64,000 bases of DNA from Dokdonella_A soli (GTDB lineage: Bacteria > Pseudomonadota > Gammaproteobacteria > Xanthomonadales > Rhodanobacteraceae). Made by a program: the position numbers and the translations under genes. The notes below the pieces were generated by a model that did no database searches, was not told the origin of the DNA, and saw only the letters and a program-made list of their open reading frames with translations. The DNA lies in contig NZ_BAAAEU010000006.1 of assembly GCF_039523175.1 (NCBI RefSeq), forward strand, positions 124,001 through 188,000. Reading direction: 5' to 3'. The first letter of the stretch is position 1. Each line of letters begins with the position of its first letter. Shown here piece by piece: positions 52,682 to 60,580 of this stretch.

Positions 52682-53890
52682 ATGCATTTCGATATCACCA
52701 CCGCCATGATGGTCACCTCGCTGCTGACGTTCTGCGTTGGCGCGAGTCTGGCGTTTGCGTCGTCGCGCTATCCGCCGGCACTGCGCAGCGCGATGCGCGT
52801 CTGGATCGGCGGCCTGTTCCTGCAGACGCTCCCGCTGTTCGCGGTCGCGGTGCTCGGGACATCGCCCGGCGCGGGTGCGATCATCGTGCTGAACACGGTC
52901 TATGCGCTCGCCTACGCCGAAATGGGCCGCGCGCTGCATCTGTTCACCGGCCAGCGCCATCACGGCAGCCTGTCGATGCTGCTGGTCGGCGCCGTCGCGC
53001 TGATCTCGATCCTTTTCACCTACGCATGGCCGCAACCGGGCTGGCGCGTGGCGCTCACCGAGATCCCGATCGCCGCGTTGCAATTCATGGTCGCGCGCTC
53101 GATCCTGCGTCAGCCCAGGGCGTTGCGACCGGCCGATTACCTGACCGGCGGACTGTTCCTCGCCTGCACCGTGATCGCAGTGTCGCGCGGCATCGTCGAA
53201 TTCCTCGGCCCCACGCTGATCGCTCCGGATTTGCGCGTCGCGATGGCGAGCATCGTGTTCGTGTTCAGCGCGATCCTGCCGACGATCGGCACGATCGGCT
53301 TCATGCTGATGTGCAGCGACCACCTCAGCGACGATCTCTCGCGCCTGGCGATGATCGATCCGCTGACCGGCGTCTACAACCGCCGCACGCTGGTCGGGCT
53401 CGCCGAGAAGGCGATCGGCGACGCACAGCGCGACGGCACGTCGTTTTCGCTGCTCGCGATCGACGTCGATCATTTCAAGAGCATCAACGACGACTACGGC
53501 CACGACACCGGCGACGAGGCGCTGTGCGGCGTGGTCACGCTGATGCGCGACGCGCTGCGCGCCGACCACGTGCTGAGCCGCATCGGCGGCGAGGAATTCG
53601 CGATCCTGCTGCCCGGATCGGGCGAAGCCGAAGCCTGCCTGACCGCGGAACGCGTGCGCCGGCATGTCGCCAACTCGCCGCTCTCGATCAACGGCTACAC
53701 ACTGGGCCTGCGCGTCTCGATCGGCGTGGCGACATTCGGTGCAGCCGTGCCCGATCTGTCCTCGCTGCTGCGCGCGGCGGACCGCGCGCTGTATGCCGCC
53801 AAGCGCGCCGGCCGCGACCGCACCATGGTGATGTCGCGGTTTGCCTGCGCGCCGGAATGCGTTTCGCCGCTCGATCCCCAGAAGGGGTGA
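52682..53890 (+). CDS. Membrane-bound GGDEF diguanylate cyclase
   Basis: A 402-residue protein. Six or more N-terminal transmembrane helices (about residues 8-215) are followed by a GGDEF domain beginning MIDPLTGVYNRR. The signature is GGEEF (in RIGGEEFAILLPG) and the metal and nucleotide site IDVDHFKSINDDYGHDTGDE is intact, so it should make cyclic di-GMP. An RxxD inhibitory site upstream of the signature is present (RDAL region). The N-terminal sensor is of unknown type. ATG 52682 is used; the frame also allows 52622. Confidence 0.87.
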   Translation: MHFDITTAMMVTSLLTFCVGASLAFASSRYPPALRSAMRVWIGGLFLQTLPLFAVAVLGTSPGAGAIIVLNTVYALAYAEMGRALHLFTGQRHHGSLSMLLVGAVALISILFTYAWPQPGWRVALTEIPIAALQFMVARSILRQPRALRPADYLTGGLFLACTVIAVSRGIVEFLGPTLIAPDLRVAMASIVFVFSAILPTIGTIGFMLMCSDHLSDDLSRLAMIDPLTGVYNRRTLVGLAEKAIGDAQRDGTSFSLLAIDVDHFKSINDDYGHDTGDEALCGVVTLMRDALRADHVLSRIGGEEFAILLPGSGEAEACLTAERVRRHVANSPLSINGYTLGLRVSIGVATFGAAVPDLSSLLRAADRALYAAKRAGRDRTMVMSRFACAPECVSPLDPQKG

Positions 53891-53929
53891 TCGGCGCATG
53901 CGGCAGCGCAAGCCGCCCGCGATCGCGGC

Positions 53930-54889
53930 TCAGGCCTGGTCGCGATCGCGCCGCGGCACATAGAGGCTGGCGCCGATCGATGCGGCGATCAGCAATGCGA
54001 CCACCACCAGCGCGATGCCGATCGGAATCTTGTAGATTCCGGCGAGCAGCATCTTCGTGCCGACGAACAGCAGCACGGCTGCCAGACCATAGCCGAGCAG
54101 GTGGAAACGCTCGACCATCCCGGCGAGCAGGAAGAACAACGCGCGCAGGCCGAGCACGGCGAACACGTTCGAGGTCAGCACGACGAACGGATCCTCGGTG
54201 ACCGCGAAGATCGCCGGGATCGAATCGACCGCGAAGATCACGTCGGTGACCGCGATCAGCACCATCACGACGAACAACGGCGTGTACCAGCGCCGGCCTT
54301 GTTCGACGACGCTGAGCGCGCTGCCGCGGAAGCCGTCGGTCAAGGCCAGCCGCGCACGCATCCAGCGCAGGACCGGGTTGTCGTCGAGCGCAGGCGCCTG
54401 GTTCGTCGCGAGCAGCATCTTCACGCCGGTGACGATCAGGAACAGGCCGAACACGTACAGGATCCAGTGGAACTCCGCGACCAGTTCCGCACCGACCAGG
54501 ATCAGGATCGCGCGCAGCACGATCGCGCCGAGCACGCCGAGCATCAACGCACGCTGGCGCTGCTCGGCCGGCACCGCGAAGGAATTGAACACCGTCAGGA
54601 ACACGAAGATGTTGTCGACCGCGAGCGCCTTCTCGACCACGTAGCCGGTCAGGAACTCGAGGCCGACCTCGTTCGCGACCGTGCGCCCCGCGTGCACGTC
54701 GAGCCACCACCACAGGCCAAGATTGAACGCGAGTGCGAGTCCGATCCAGGCGAAGCTCCAGTACAACGCCTCGCGGAATCCGACCCGATGCGCACCATTG
54801 CTCCTCAGCACGAGGAAATCGATGGCGAGTGCCACCACCACGACGGCGAGGAACGCCGCCCACATGCCGCTGGTTCCGATTGTGTGCAT
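53930..54889 (-). CDS. TerC-family (Alx-like) membrane protein
   Basis: A 319-residue protein with about nine transmembrane helices. The family marks are GYVVEKALAVDNIFVFLTVF (in part), the acidic VDSIPAIFAVTEDPFVV and NVFAVLGLRALFFLLAG. TerC/Alx proteins export manganese or guard metal balance during secretion of proteins. GGAG lies eight bases before ATG 54889. The gene has a Mn2+ riboswitch leader with a terminator immediately upstream of that site, which supports a manganese role. Confidence 0.9.
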   Translation of the reverse strand: MHTIGTSGMWAAFLAVVVVALAIDFLVLRSNGAHRVGFREALYWSFAWIGLALAFNLGLWWWLDVHAGRTVANEVGLEFLTGYVVEKALAVDNIFVFLTVFNSFAVPAEQRQRALMLGVLGAIVLRAILILVGAELVAEFHWILYVFGLFLIVTGVKMLLATNQAPALDDNPVLRWMRARLALTDGFRGSALSVVEQGRRWYTPLFVVMVLIAVTDVIFAVDSIPAIFAVTEDPFVVLTSNVFAVLGLRALFFLLAGMVERFHLLGYGLAAVLLFVGTKMLLAGIYKIPIGIALVVVALLIAASIGASLYVPRRDRDQA

Positions 54890-54901
54890 CGCCGTGCTCC
54901 G

Positions 54902-54937
54902 AAAACGCAAAACCCCGTGAGCCGAGGGCACACGGGG
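54902..54937 (-). terminator. Intrinsic terminator in the terC leader
   Basis: On the minus strand CCCCGTG-(11-base loop)-CACGGGG is followed at once by TTTTGCGTTTT. This is a textbook terminator between the riboswitch aptamer and the terC ribosome site, so it is the likely switching element. Confidence 0.85.
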
Positions 54938-54944
54938 CCTGTGT

Positions 54945-55078
54945 TTTCACTGGGCACACCTTCGCCGTCGACGGCGAAGGTCTTGCTCGCGGATGCACCG
55001 AAATCGGCGATCCACCCACCGGACCGGGGCCTTGCGGCCCGTGTTGACGATCACGGCAGCGGGAGCTACTCCCCTTCT
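54945..55078 (-). promoter_or_regulatory. yybP-ykoY manganese riboswitch upstream of terC
   Basis: The minus strand reads AAGGGGAGTAGCTCCCGC at the 5' end and GCATCCGCGAGCAAGACCTT followed by CGCCGTCGACGGCGAAGG near the 3' end. These are the two conserved L1/L3 loop segments of the yybP-ykoY class, which binds Mn2+. The leader is 190 bases long and ends in the terminator above. When Mn2+ is bound the terminator should be undone. Confidence 0.9.
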
Positions 55079-55182
55079 GCTGCGGTGACCATAACCGCAC
55101 CCGGGCGCGCATGGCAAGGGCGCCCGCAGTGCTTCCGATGGCGCTGCGCCCGGCCTGCAGCGATCCCATGCGGCCGCTTCGC

Positions 55183-55188
55183 TATCAT
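55183..55188 (+). promoter_or_regulatory. Putative -10 element of the rlmI-like gene (leaderless)
   Basis: TATCAT within GCTATCAT ends six bases before ATG 55195, matching the geometry at ubiJ and arfB. Confidence 0.5.
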
Positions 55189-55194
55189 GTGCAG

Positions 55195-56379
55195 ATGAAT
55201 CGTGAACCTAAGGGCGTGCTGCCCCTGATCCAGCTCAAGACCGAACGCCGCTCGAACCACCCCTGGATCTTCCAGAAGATGGTCGAGAAGCCGGAACCGA
55301 AACCGAAACCCGGAACGGTCGTCGATATCGTCGATCGCGAAGGACACTTTGCCGGCCGCGGTTTCTACAACGGCCATTCGCGCATCGCGCTGCGCGTGCT
55401 GACCCAGGATCCTGACGAGGCGGTCGACGAGACGTTCTTCGCGCGCAAGATCGCCGAGGCGGTCGCGTTGCGCCGCGACCTGCTCAAGCTCGACGCGGTC
55501 ACCGACGCGTACCGGCTGATCCATTCCGAGGGTGACGGCCTCTCGGGCCTGGTCGTGGACCGCTTCGCGAACACGCTGGTCGTCGAATACTTCTCGGCCG
55601 GCATGTTCAAGCAGCGCGACCTGATCCGACGCTGCCTGCTTGAGCACTACCCGGACGCAACGCTGTACGCGTTCGCCGAGGAACACGTGCAGAAGCAGGA
55701 AAGCTTCGATTGTGCGGTGCCGCCCTCGCCCGCGCCGACCGTGATCCACGAACACGGCGTGAAGTTCCATGCCGCGCCCGGCACCAAGCACAAGACCGGC
55801 TTCTTCGCCGACCAGCGCGACAACCGCAAGCTGCTGTCGGAGTTCTGCGCCGGCAAGCGCGTGCTCGACCTGTGCTGCAACTCCGGCGGCTTCGGCATCT
55901 ACGCGAAGACGATCGGCGGCGCCGAGGAGGTCGTCGGCGTCGATCTCGACGAGGAGATCCTGGAGATCGCCGAGAAGAACGCGCGTCTGAACAAGGCGAA
56001 GATCCGTTTCGTGCAGGCCGACATCTTCCATTGGCTGCGCGACGCGGCGGCCAACAACGCGAAGCAGTTCGAGGTGGTCATCCTCGACCCGGCCAAGATG
56101 ACCCGTGATCGCGAACAGGTGATCCCGGCGCTGAAGAAGTACCTCGACATGAACAAGCTCGCGCTCGGCGCGGTCAAGCCGGGCGGGATCCTGCTGACCT
56201 GTTCGTGCACGGGACTCGTCAGCGAAGACCAGTTCCTCGACATGCTGCGCCGCGCCGCGTTCTACGCGAACCGCACGGTGCAGGTGCTGAAGGTCACCGG
56301 CGCCGGTCCGGACCATCCGTGGCAGGCGCATGTGCCGGAATCGCGCTATCTCAAGGCCGCGTTCTGTCGCGTGGAATGA
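55195..56379 (+). CDS. RlmI-like class I SAM-dependent rRNA methyltransferase
   Basis: A 394-residue protein with an N-terminal PUA-like domain (LIQLKTERRSNHPWIFQKMV) and a C-terminal Rossmann methyltransferase. HKTGFFADQRDNR, RVLDLCCNSGGFGIYAKTIG and VVILDPAKMTRDRE are the substrate, SAM and catalytic loops; the SCTGLVSEDQF segment holds the second motif VI cysteine. RlmI makes m5C1962 in 23S rRNA; related RlmK/YccW or unassigned paralogues are also possible. The first in-frame ATG after the -10 hexamer is used. Confidence 0.85.
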   Translation: MNREPKGVLPLIQLKTERRSNHPWIFQKMVEKPEPKPKPGTVVDIVDREGHFAGRGFYNGHSRIALRVLTQDPDEAVDETFFARKIAEAVALRRDLLKLDAVTDAYRLIHSEGDGLSGLVVDRFANTLVVEYFSAGMFKQRDLIRRCLLEHYPDATLYAFAEEHVQKQESFDCAVPPSPAPTVIHEHGVKFHAAPGTKHKTGFFADQRDNRKLLSEFCAGKRVLDLCCNSGGFGIYAKTIGGAEEVVGVDLDEEILEIAEKNARLNKAKIRFVQADIFHWLRDAAANNAKQFEVVILDPAKMTRDREQVIPALKKYLDMNKLALGAVKPGGILLTCSCTGLVSEDQFLDMLRRAAFYANRTVQVLKVTGAGPDHPWQAHVPESRYLKAAFCRVE

Positions 56380-56449
56380 AGAGCGCCGACGCAGGATGAA
56401 TCGCGGCGAATCCGTTCGCTGCGACCAACAGTGAATTCCGATCCGTTCT

Positions 56450-56926
56450 TCAGTGACTTGCGCCTGCGGGTGATACGGCAATCGGCAAATAGACGGCGCT
56501 CGGATGCGCGCTGTCGTGGTAGAGCTTCACGTTCACCGTTCGCGCGTCTTTGCCGGATTCTTCGGCAACGATGCCTCCGGCGTTGTAATTCTTCTCCATG
56601 TACTTCGAATTCGCCGGCCCGATCGCGAGCCGGAGTCGGCTGCCTTTGGCGACGCGTCGCGCGATGAAGTTGAATCCGTCGAAGTCGTAGCGCTCGACGG
56701 CGCCCGGTTTCACGAGGATCGGCTCGCGCAAGCTCTTGCGATAGCGGGCGCGCAGCATGTCCTGCGTCAACAGCGCGCTGCTGCCGCCCGCCTTGATCTC
56801 GTAGATGAACACGGCGATATCGGTGTCCGGCTGATCGAGCGCGATCCACGCCGAGAACTTGAAGAATCCGGCCAGCTCGGCGTCCTGCTTGAAAGCCGGG
56901 GTGTGATAGACGAGCAGCGCCCGGAT
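56450..56926 (-). pseudogene. C-terminal remnant of a CocE/NonD-type hydrolase
   Basis: From about 56920 the minus strand reads LLVYHTPAFKQDAELAGFFK, then FSAWIALDQPDTDIAVFIYE and FNFIARRVAKGSRLRLAIGP. These are the C-terminal jelly-roll domain of the X-Pro dipeptidyl-peptidase/CocE family. The catalytic alpha/beta-hydrolase part is missing altogether. No proper start or ribosome site exists. Confidence 0.7.
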
Positions 56927-56928
56927 TC

Positions 56929-57055
56929 CTAGACGACCGCTTCCGCAGACAAGGGCGGGCGGACACGACGGAACTCGCTCGGCGTGTGGCCGGTCATGCG
57001 CTTGAACACGGTGTTGAAGGTGGACGCAGAACGGGTCTTGGGAAAGCCGCTATTC
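56929..57055 (-). pseudogene. C-terminal remnant of an AraC-family regulator
   Basis: NSGFPKTRSASTFNTVFKRM, then TGHTPSEFRRVRPP and a stop, form the second helix-turn-helix of an AraC-type regulator. The first helix-turn-helix and the sensor domain are missing; the fragment begins at the stop codon of the adjacent protease gene. It abuts the CocE remnant in another frame, so a deletion joined two unrelated gene ends. Confidence 0.65.
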
Positions 57056-58948
57056 GACGACGCCTGACTTCCACGCCGGCGCAATACGATCGGCCAGCAC
57101 CAGCTCGGCCTTGCCCGCCTTGCCCGCCTTGCCCGCACGCAGGTAGCGGATCGTGAGTTTCGCGCCGACCGGCAGTTCGCGCAGGCGTTGCCGCCATTCG
57201 GGCAGGCCGCGTTTCTCGATACCTTCATCGCCTATCGCCACGATGCGGTCGTCCTTGCGCAGCCCGGCGCGCTCCGCCGTGCTCGATCCGGCGACATCGG
57301 CGACCTTGAGAGCGTCGCCGTCCCCGAGCAACCAGAGTCCGCTGCGGTCGAATCCATCCGGCTTGCCAAACCGGTCGTTCGGTGCGAGATACATGCGCTT
57401 CGCGGCATAGTCGAACGCGACCGTGAAGCGGCCCAGCACGCCGCCGCCGAGGTTGCCGGCATGATCAGGATTGGCGAACGAGCCCTTGTCGCCGGTGAAT
57501 AGCTCGCCGGCAATGCCGTCGATGGAGAGATCGCCGAGCTTGAGTGTGCCCAAGCGCACGGGGCGCCCACGAGACGGGCCGCCAACACCCCAGCCGATCA
57601 CGGCCTCGGGCGCTGCACGGTATTTCGTGGCGAGATGGTGTGCGTGCACGAACGGCGAATGCAGGGTCAGCGACGAGCGCGAACCGGTGTCGACGGTGAT
57701 GCTCGCCGGCACGCCGTCGAGCACGCCGTTGACGATCGGGATACGGTCATCGAGTTCGAATGCAATCGCACTCGCTCCCGCCGGCGGCGCGAATTTCTTC
57801 GGGTCGCTCAACGTCAGCACGTGCGCGGCATAGTCGATCGTGATGCCGAAACGGCGGAACATCTCGTAGCCGACCAAGCCGTCGGCGACGACACCCTCGA
57901 CCTTGGGCAGGTCGCCGAGATCGATCACATAGAACACCGGATTCGCAAGCGACGCGTTGCCGACGCGCACTTCCTTCGCATGAGCGAACGCGAGATCCAC
58001 CGACTGGTCGCCGACGCCACGCGCCGCCAGCTTGCCCTCGCCGGTAATCCCGAGCTTGCTCGCGGCAGCGGGTGTCAGCAGGTTCAGGCCGCCGGTATCG
58101 ACCAGGAAGCGAGCCTTTTTGCCATCGATCGCGCCGTCGACATAGATGTGGTTGTTGACCAGATCGAACGGAATCCGTGTGATGCCGCTCGCGTCATCGA
58201 TCTTGGCCGTCGCGGCCATCGCCGGCATCGCGAAATCCGCGTCGGCCAGCGCAACGTTCGATGTGATCTTCTGCAGGCGCACTTCGTTGCGCTGGCGCGG
58301 ATCGGTGCGGCCGGCTGCATCGGTGAGATCGGTGATCGAGTGGAACGGAAGACGCAGCCCATCGACGTCGCGCCAGTCGTCGAACACCGTCGTCGCCGTG
58401 TCCTGGCCCTGGCGCTGCACGGTCCGTGCGAGCAGGCTCGTCTGCGCATCGAACCACAGCGTGAGCGGGTCGCCGCCATCCGCTGTGGCTTCGACTACGG
58501 CGTAACGCCGACCCTCCAGCTCGCGCGATGCCATCTTGCCGTAGCGTGCGCCGATTCGCGCCGGATACCAGTAGCCGCGCGCATCGAGCCAGGCCTGGCT
58601 GCGCGCGCGGCGCTTCGCCTCCGGGGCATCGAGCGCGGCGACTTCGCCACCCGGATCGCGTGACCAGCCGACCTTGCCGTCATAGCCATCGGCGCCTTCG
58701 ACCGGGCCCAGCTGGTAGTGGTCCGACGAGCGCCCGGTGGAAAGATCCTGGAGTGCCTCGAACGCGCCGCTGAGGCCGCCGGCCGTCAACGTGCCGGTCA
58801 TGCGCTGGCTCTTCACCGAATCCCAACGTTCGCCGCCGCTTGCCGCCTTGTAGCGCGCGAACAGATCCGTCGCCTCGTCGGCATGTACTCCGCTAAATAC
58901 ACAGAGCGCCAGCACTGCCAGCACGGTTGCGATTGCATGCTTCGACAT
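57050..58948 (-). CDS. Exported aspartic protease-like protein with two DTG motifs and a PDZ domain
   Basis: A 632-residue exported protein, signal peptide to about residue 23. After an N-terminal domain with outer-membrane-lipoprotein-like features (GGERWDSVKSQRMTG, residues 38-52), two retropepsin-like lobes follow with FLVDTGG (DTG 284-286) and ITVDTGSRS (DTG 420-422). A PDZ domain closes the protein (about 537-618). With both aspartates on one chain it could be an active pepsin-like peptidase. A GKAGKAGKAGKA run at the PDZ end comes from a nine-base repeat in the DNA. AAGGAGA precedes ATG 58948. An ArsR-like regulator diverges from it. Confidence 0.78.
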   Translation of the reverse strand: MSKHAIATVLAVLALCVFSGVHADEATDLFARYKAASGGERWDSVKSQRMTGTLTAGGLSGAFEALQDLSTGRSSDHYQLGPVEGADGYDGKVGWSRDPGGEVAALDAPEAKRRARSQAWLDARGYWYPARIGARYGKMASRELEGRRYAVVEATADGGDPLTLWFDAQTSLLARTVQRQGQDTATTVFDDWRDVDGLRLPFHSITDLTDAAGRTDPRQRNEVRLQKITSNVALADADFAMPAMAATAKIDDASGITRIPFDLVNNHIYVDGAIDGKKARFLVDTGGLNLLTPAAASKLGITGEGKLAARGVGDQSVDLAFAHAKEVRVGNASLANPVFYVIDLGDLPKVEGVVADGLVGYEMFRRFGITIDYAAHVLTLSDPKKFAPPAGASAIAFELDDRIPIVNGVLDGVPASITVDTGSRSSLTLHSPFVHAHHLATKYRAAPEAVIGWGVGGPSRGRPVRLGTLKLGDLSIDGIAGELFTGDKGSFANPDHAGNLGGGVLGRFTVAFDYAAKRMYLAPNDRFGKPDGFDRSGLWLLGDGDALKVADVAGSSTAERAGLRKDDRIVAIGDEGIEKRGLPEWRQRLRELPVGAKLTIRYLRAGKAGKAGKAELVLADRIAPAWKSGVVE

Positions 58949-59042
58949 CGTGATCTCCTTGGGGCGCAGATGGCGGCGCGCTTGCGCGGCGCTCGTGTAG
59001 TTTGAATAATCATTGTTAATTTCAAAGCAGGCAAGCCAACCA

Positions 59043-59687
59043 ATGGCACAGAAGAACCGCGGAATCGTCGAAGACGCCGCTGAAATCGGCTTGCTCGCCT
59101 CGCCCACGCGGGTCGAGATCGTCGACACGCTGGAGGCGCTCGGCGTTGCAGTATCGGTAGCCGAGCTCGCGGCGCAGCTCGGCCGTCCCGCGGACGGGCT
59201 CTACTACCACCTGCGCCAGCTCGCCGACGGCGGCCTGATCGAGGAGGAAGCCGTGGCGGACGGTCGCCGCTATCGCACGCGCACACGTGTCGGCGATCGC
59301 CTGCGCCTGCGCTACCGCCCCGGCGCGACCGCGAATGCGAAGGCGGTCGATCGCGCCACTGCCAGCCTGCTGCGCGTCGCGGCGCGCGACTTCACGCGCG
59401 CGCTCGCCGATCCGGAGTCCGTGGTCGAAGGTCCGCAGCGCGAACTCTGGGCCGCACGCGGCAAGGGCTGGGTCGGCGCGGTCGAGCTTGCCGAGATCAA
59501 CCGCCTGCTCGCGCGCCTGATGGACTTGCTGCAGCGTCCGCGCAAGGCGCGCGATGGCAAGCTCGTTGCGCTGTCCTGGGTGCTCGCGCCGCTCGATGCG
59601 AAGCCCGCGCGACGCGCGGGCGCTGTCTCCGCTGTGGCACGCCGACCGGCCCGGCCGAAAGGCACCGCGCAGCGGCGATCACGCTAG
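59043..59687 (+). CDS. ArsR-like winged-helix transcriptional regulator
   Basis: A 214-residue protein. LLASPTRVEIVDTLEALGVA, VSVAELAAQLGRPADGLYYH and LRQLADGGLIEEE form an ArsR/HTH_20 domain (about residues 15-90). The C-terminal part, with RALADPESVVEGPQRELWA and a basic tail, is characteristic of a proteobacterial subgroup of unknown ligand. The divergent protease gene, 94 bases away across an AT-rich spacer, is its likely target. No metal-binding cysteine pair is seen. Confidence 0.8.
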   Translation: MAQKNRGIVEDAAEIGLLASPTRVEIVDTLEALGVAVSVAELAAQLGRPADGLYYHLRQLADGGLIEEEAVADGRRYRTRTRVGDRLRLRYRPGATANAKAVDRATASLLRVAARDFTRALADPESVVEGPQRELWAARGKGWVGAVELAEINRLLARLMDLLQRPRKARDGKLVALSWVLAPLDAKPARRAGAVSAVARRPARPKGTAQRRSR

Positions 59688-59711
59688 ACTGCGCATCCAC
59701 GACGCAACGCC

Positions 59712-60347
59712 ATGCCCACGAAGAACAGATCCATGAAGAAGACGCCGAAGACCGCACCGGTAGACCAGCAAACCGTTGATCAAGACCGGGCCGAAGAAGC
59801 CATCCGCACGCTGCTGCGCTGGGCCGGCGAGGATCCCACCCGCGAAGGCCTGCTGGATACGCCCAAGCGCGTCGCCGAGGCGTACCGCGACTGGTTTTCC
59901 GGCTACGCGATCGATCCGGCCGAGTACCTCGGCCGCACCTTCGAGGAGGTCGCCGGCTACGACGAGATGGTCGTGTTGCGCGACATTCCGTTCGAGTCGT
60001 TCTGCGAGCACCACATGGCGCCGATCATCGGCCGCGCGCATATCGGCTACCTGCCGACCAACAAGGTCGTCGGCATCTCCAAGCTCGCGCGCGTCGTCGA
60101 TGCGTACGCGCGGCGCTTCCAGGTGCAGGAGAAGATGACCGCGCAGATCGCGCACTGCATCGGCGTGGTGCTGAAGCCGCGCGGGGTCGGCGTCGTGATC
60201 GACGCCGTACATCAATGCATGACCACGCGTGGCGTGCACAAGCGCGGCGTGTCGATGATCACCAGCCAGATGCTCGGCACGTTCCGTGAGGACGCGCGCA
60301 CGCGCGCCGAGTTCCTGCGCTTCATCGATATCGACAACGGGCACTGA
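59712..60347 (+). CDS. folE: GTP cyclohydrolase I
   Basis: A 211-residue FolE, first enzyme of tetrahydrofolate and pterin synthesis (GTP to 7,8-dihydroneopterin triphosphate). The zinc site FCEHHMAPIIGRAHIGY and the late QCMTTRGVHK are intact, as is the GTP-binding KLARVVDAYARRFQVQEKMT. It starts 25 bases after the ArsR-like gene stop. phhA in the same window uses a pterin cofactor that this pathway could feed, but no phhB or folM is here. Confidence 0.95.
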   Translation: MPTKNRSMKKTPKTAPVDQQTVDQDRAEEAIRTLLRWAGEDPTREGLLDTPKRVAEAYRDWFSGYAIDPAEYLGRTFEEVAGYDEMVVLRDIPFESFCEHHMAPIIGRAHIGYLPTNKVVGISKLARVVDAYARRFQVQEKMTAQIAHCIGVVLKPRGVGVVIDAVHQCMTTRGVHKRGVSMITSQMLGTFREDARTRAEFLRFIDIDNGH

Positions 60348-60365
60348 GCGCCGCACTGCTTCAAG

Positions 60366-60570
60366 CCCTCTCCCCCAGGCCCTGCCTGGGGGAGAGGGTT
60401 GGGTGAGGGGGCGGGGCCACATCTCGCGCAAAGCCGCGAGCTTTTTCGCACAAGGCCCGAGCAAGAGCGCTTCGATGACCGCGTTGGCACCTGCGAGGTT
60501 TCGCTCTGCACGCAACCCGCCCCCTCACCCCGGCCCTCTCCCCCGACGATGAAACCGTCGGGGGAGAGGG
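60366..60570. repeat. Composite palindromic element (205 bases), intergenic copy 3
   Basis: Same build as copy 2, and exactly the same length: CCCTCTCCCCCAGGCC hairpin, GTTGGGTGAGGGGGCGGGG, a centre of about 100 bases, then CGCCCCCTCACCCCGGCCC and a second hairpin ending GGGGGAGAGGG. It occupies the gap between convergent folE and the oxidoreductase large-subunit gene. Confidence 0.88.
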
Positions 60571-60580
60571 AGTGAGCGGT

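Noticed and set aside
27091..60570. CCCTCTCCCCC/GGGGGAGAGGG palindromes as a possible CRISPR array
   Set aside because: The copies are tens of kilobases apart and are internally symmetrical; there are no regular spacers and no cas genes.
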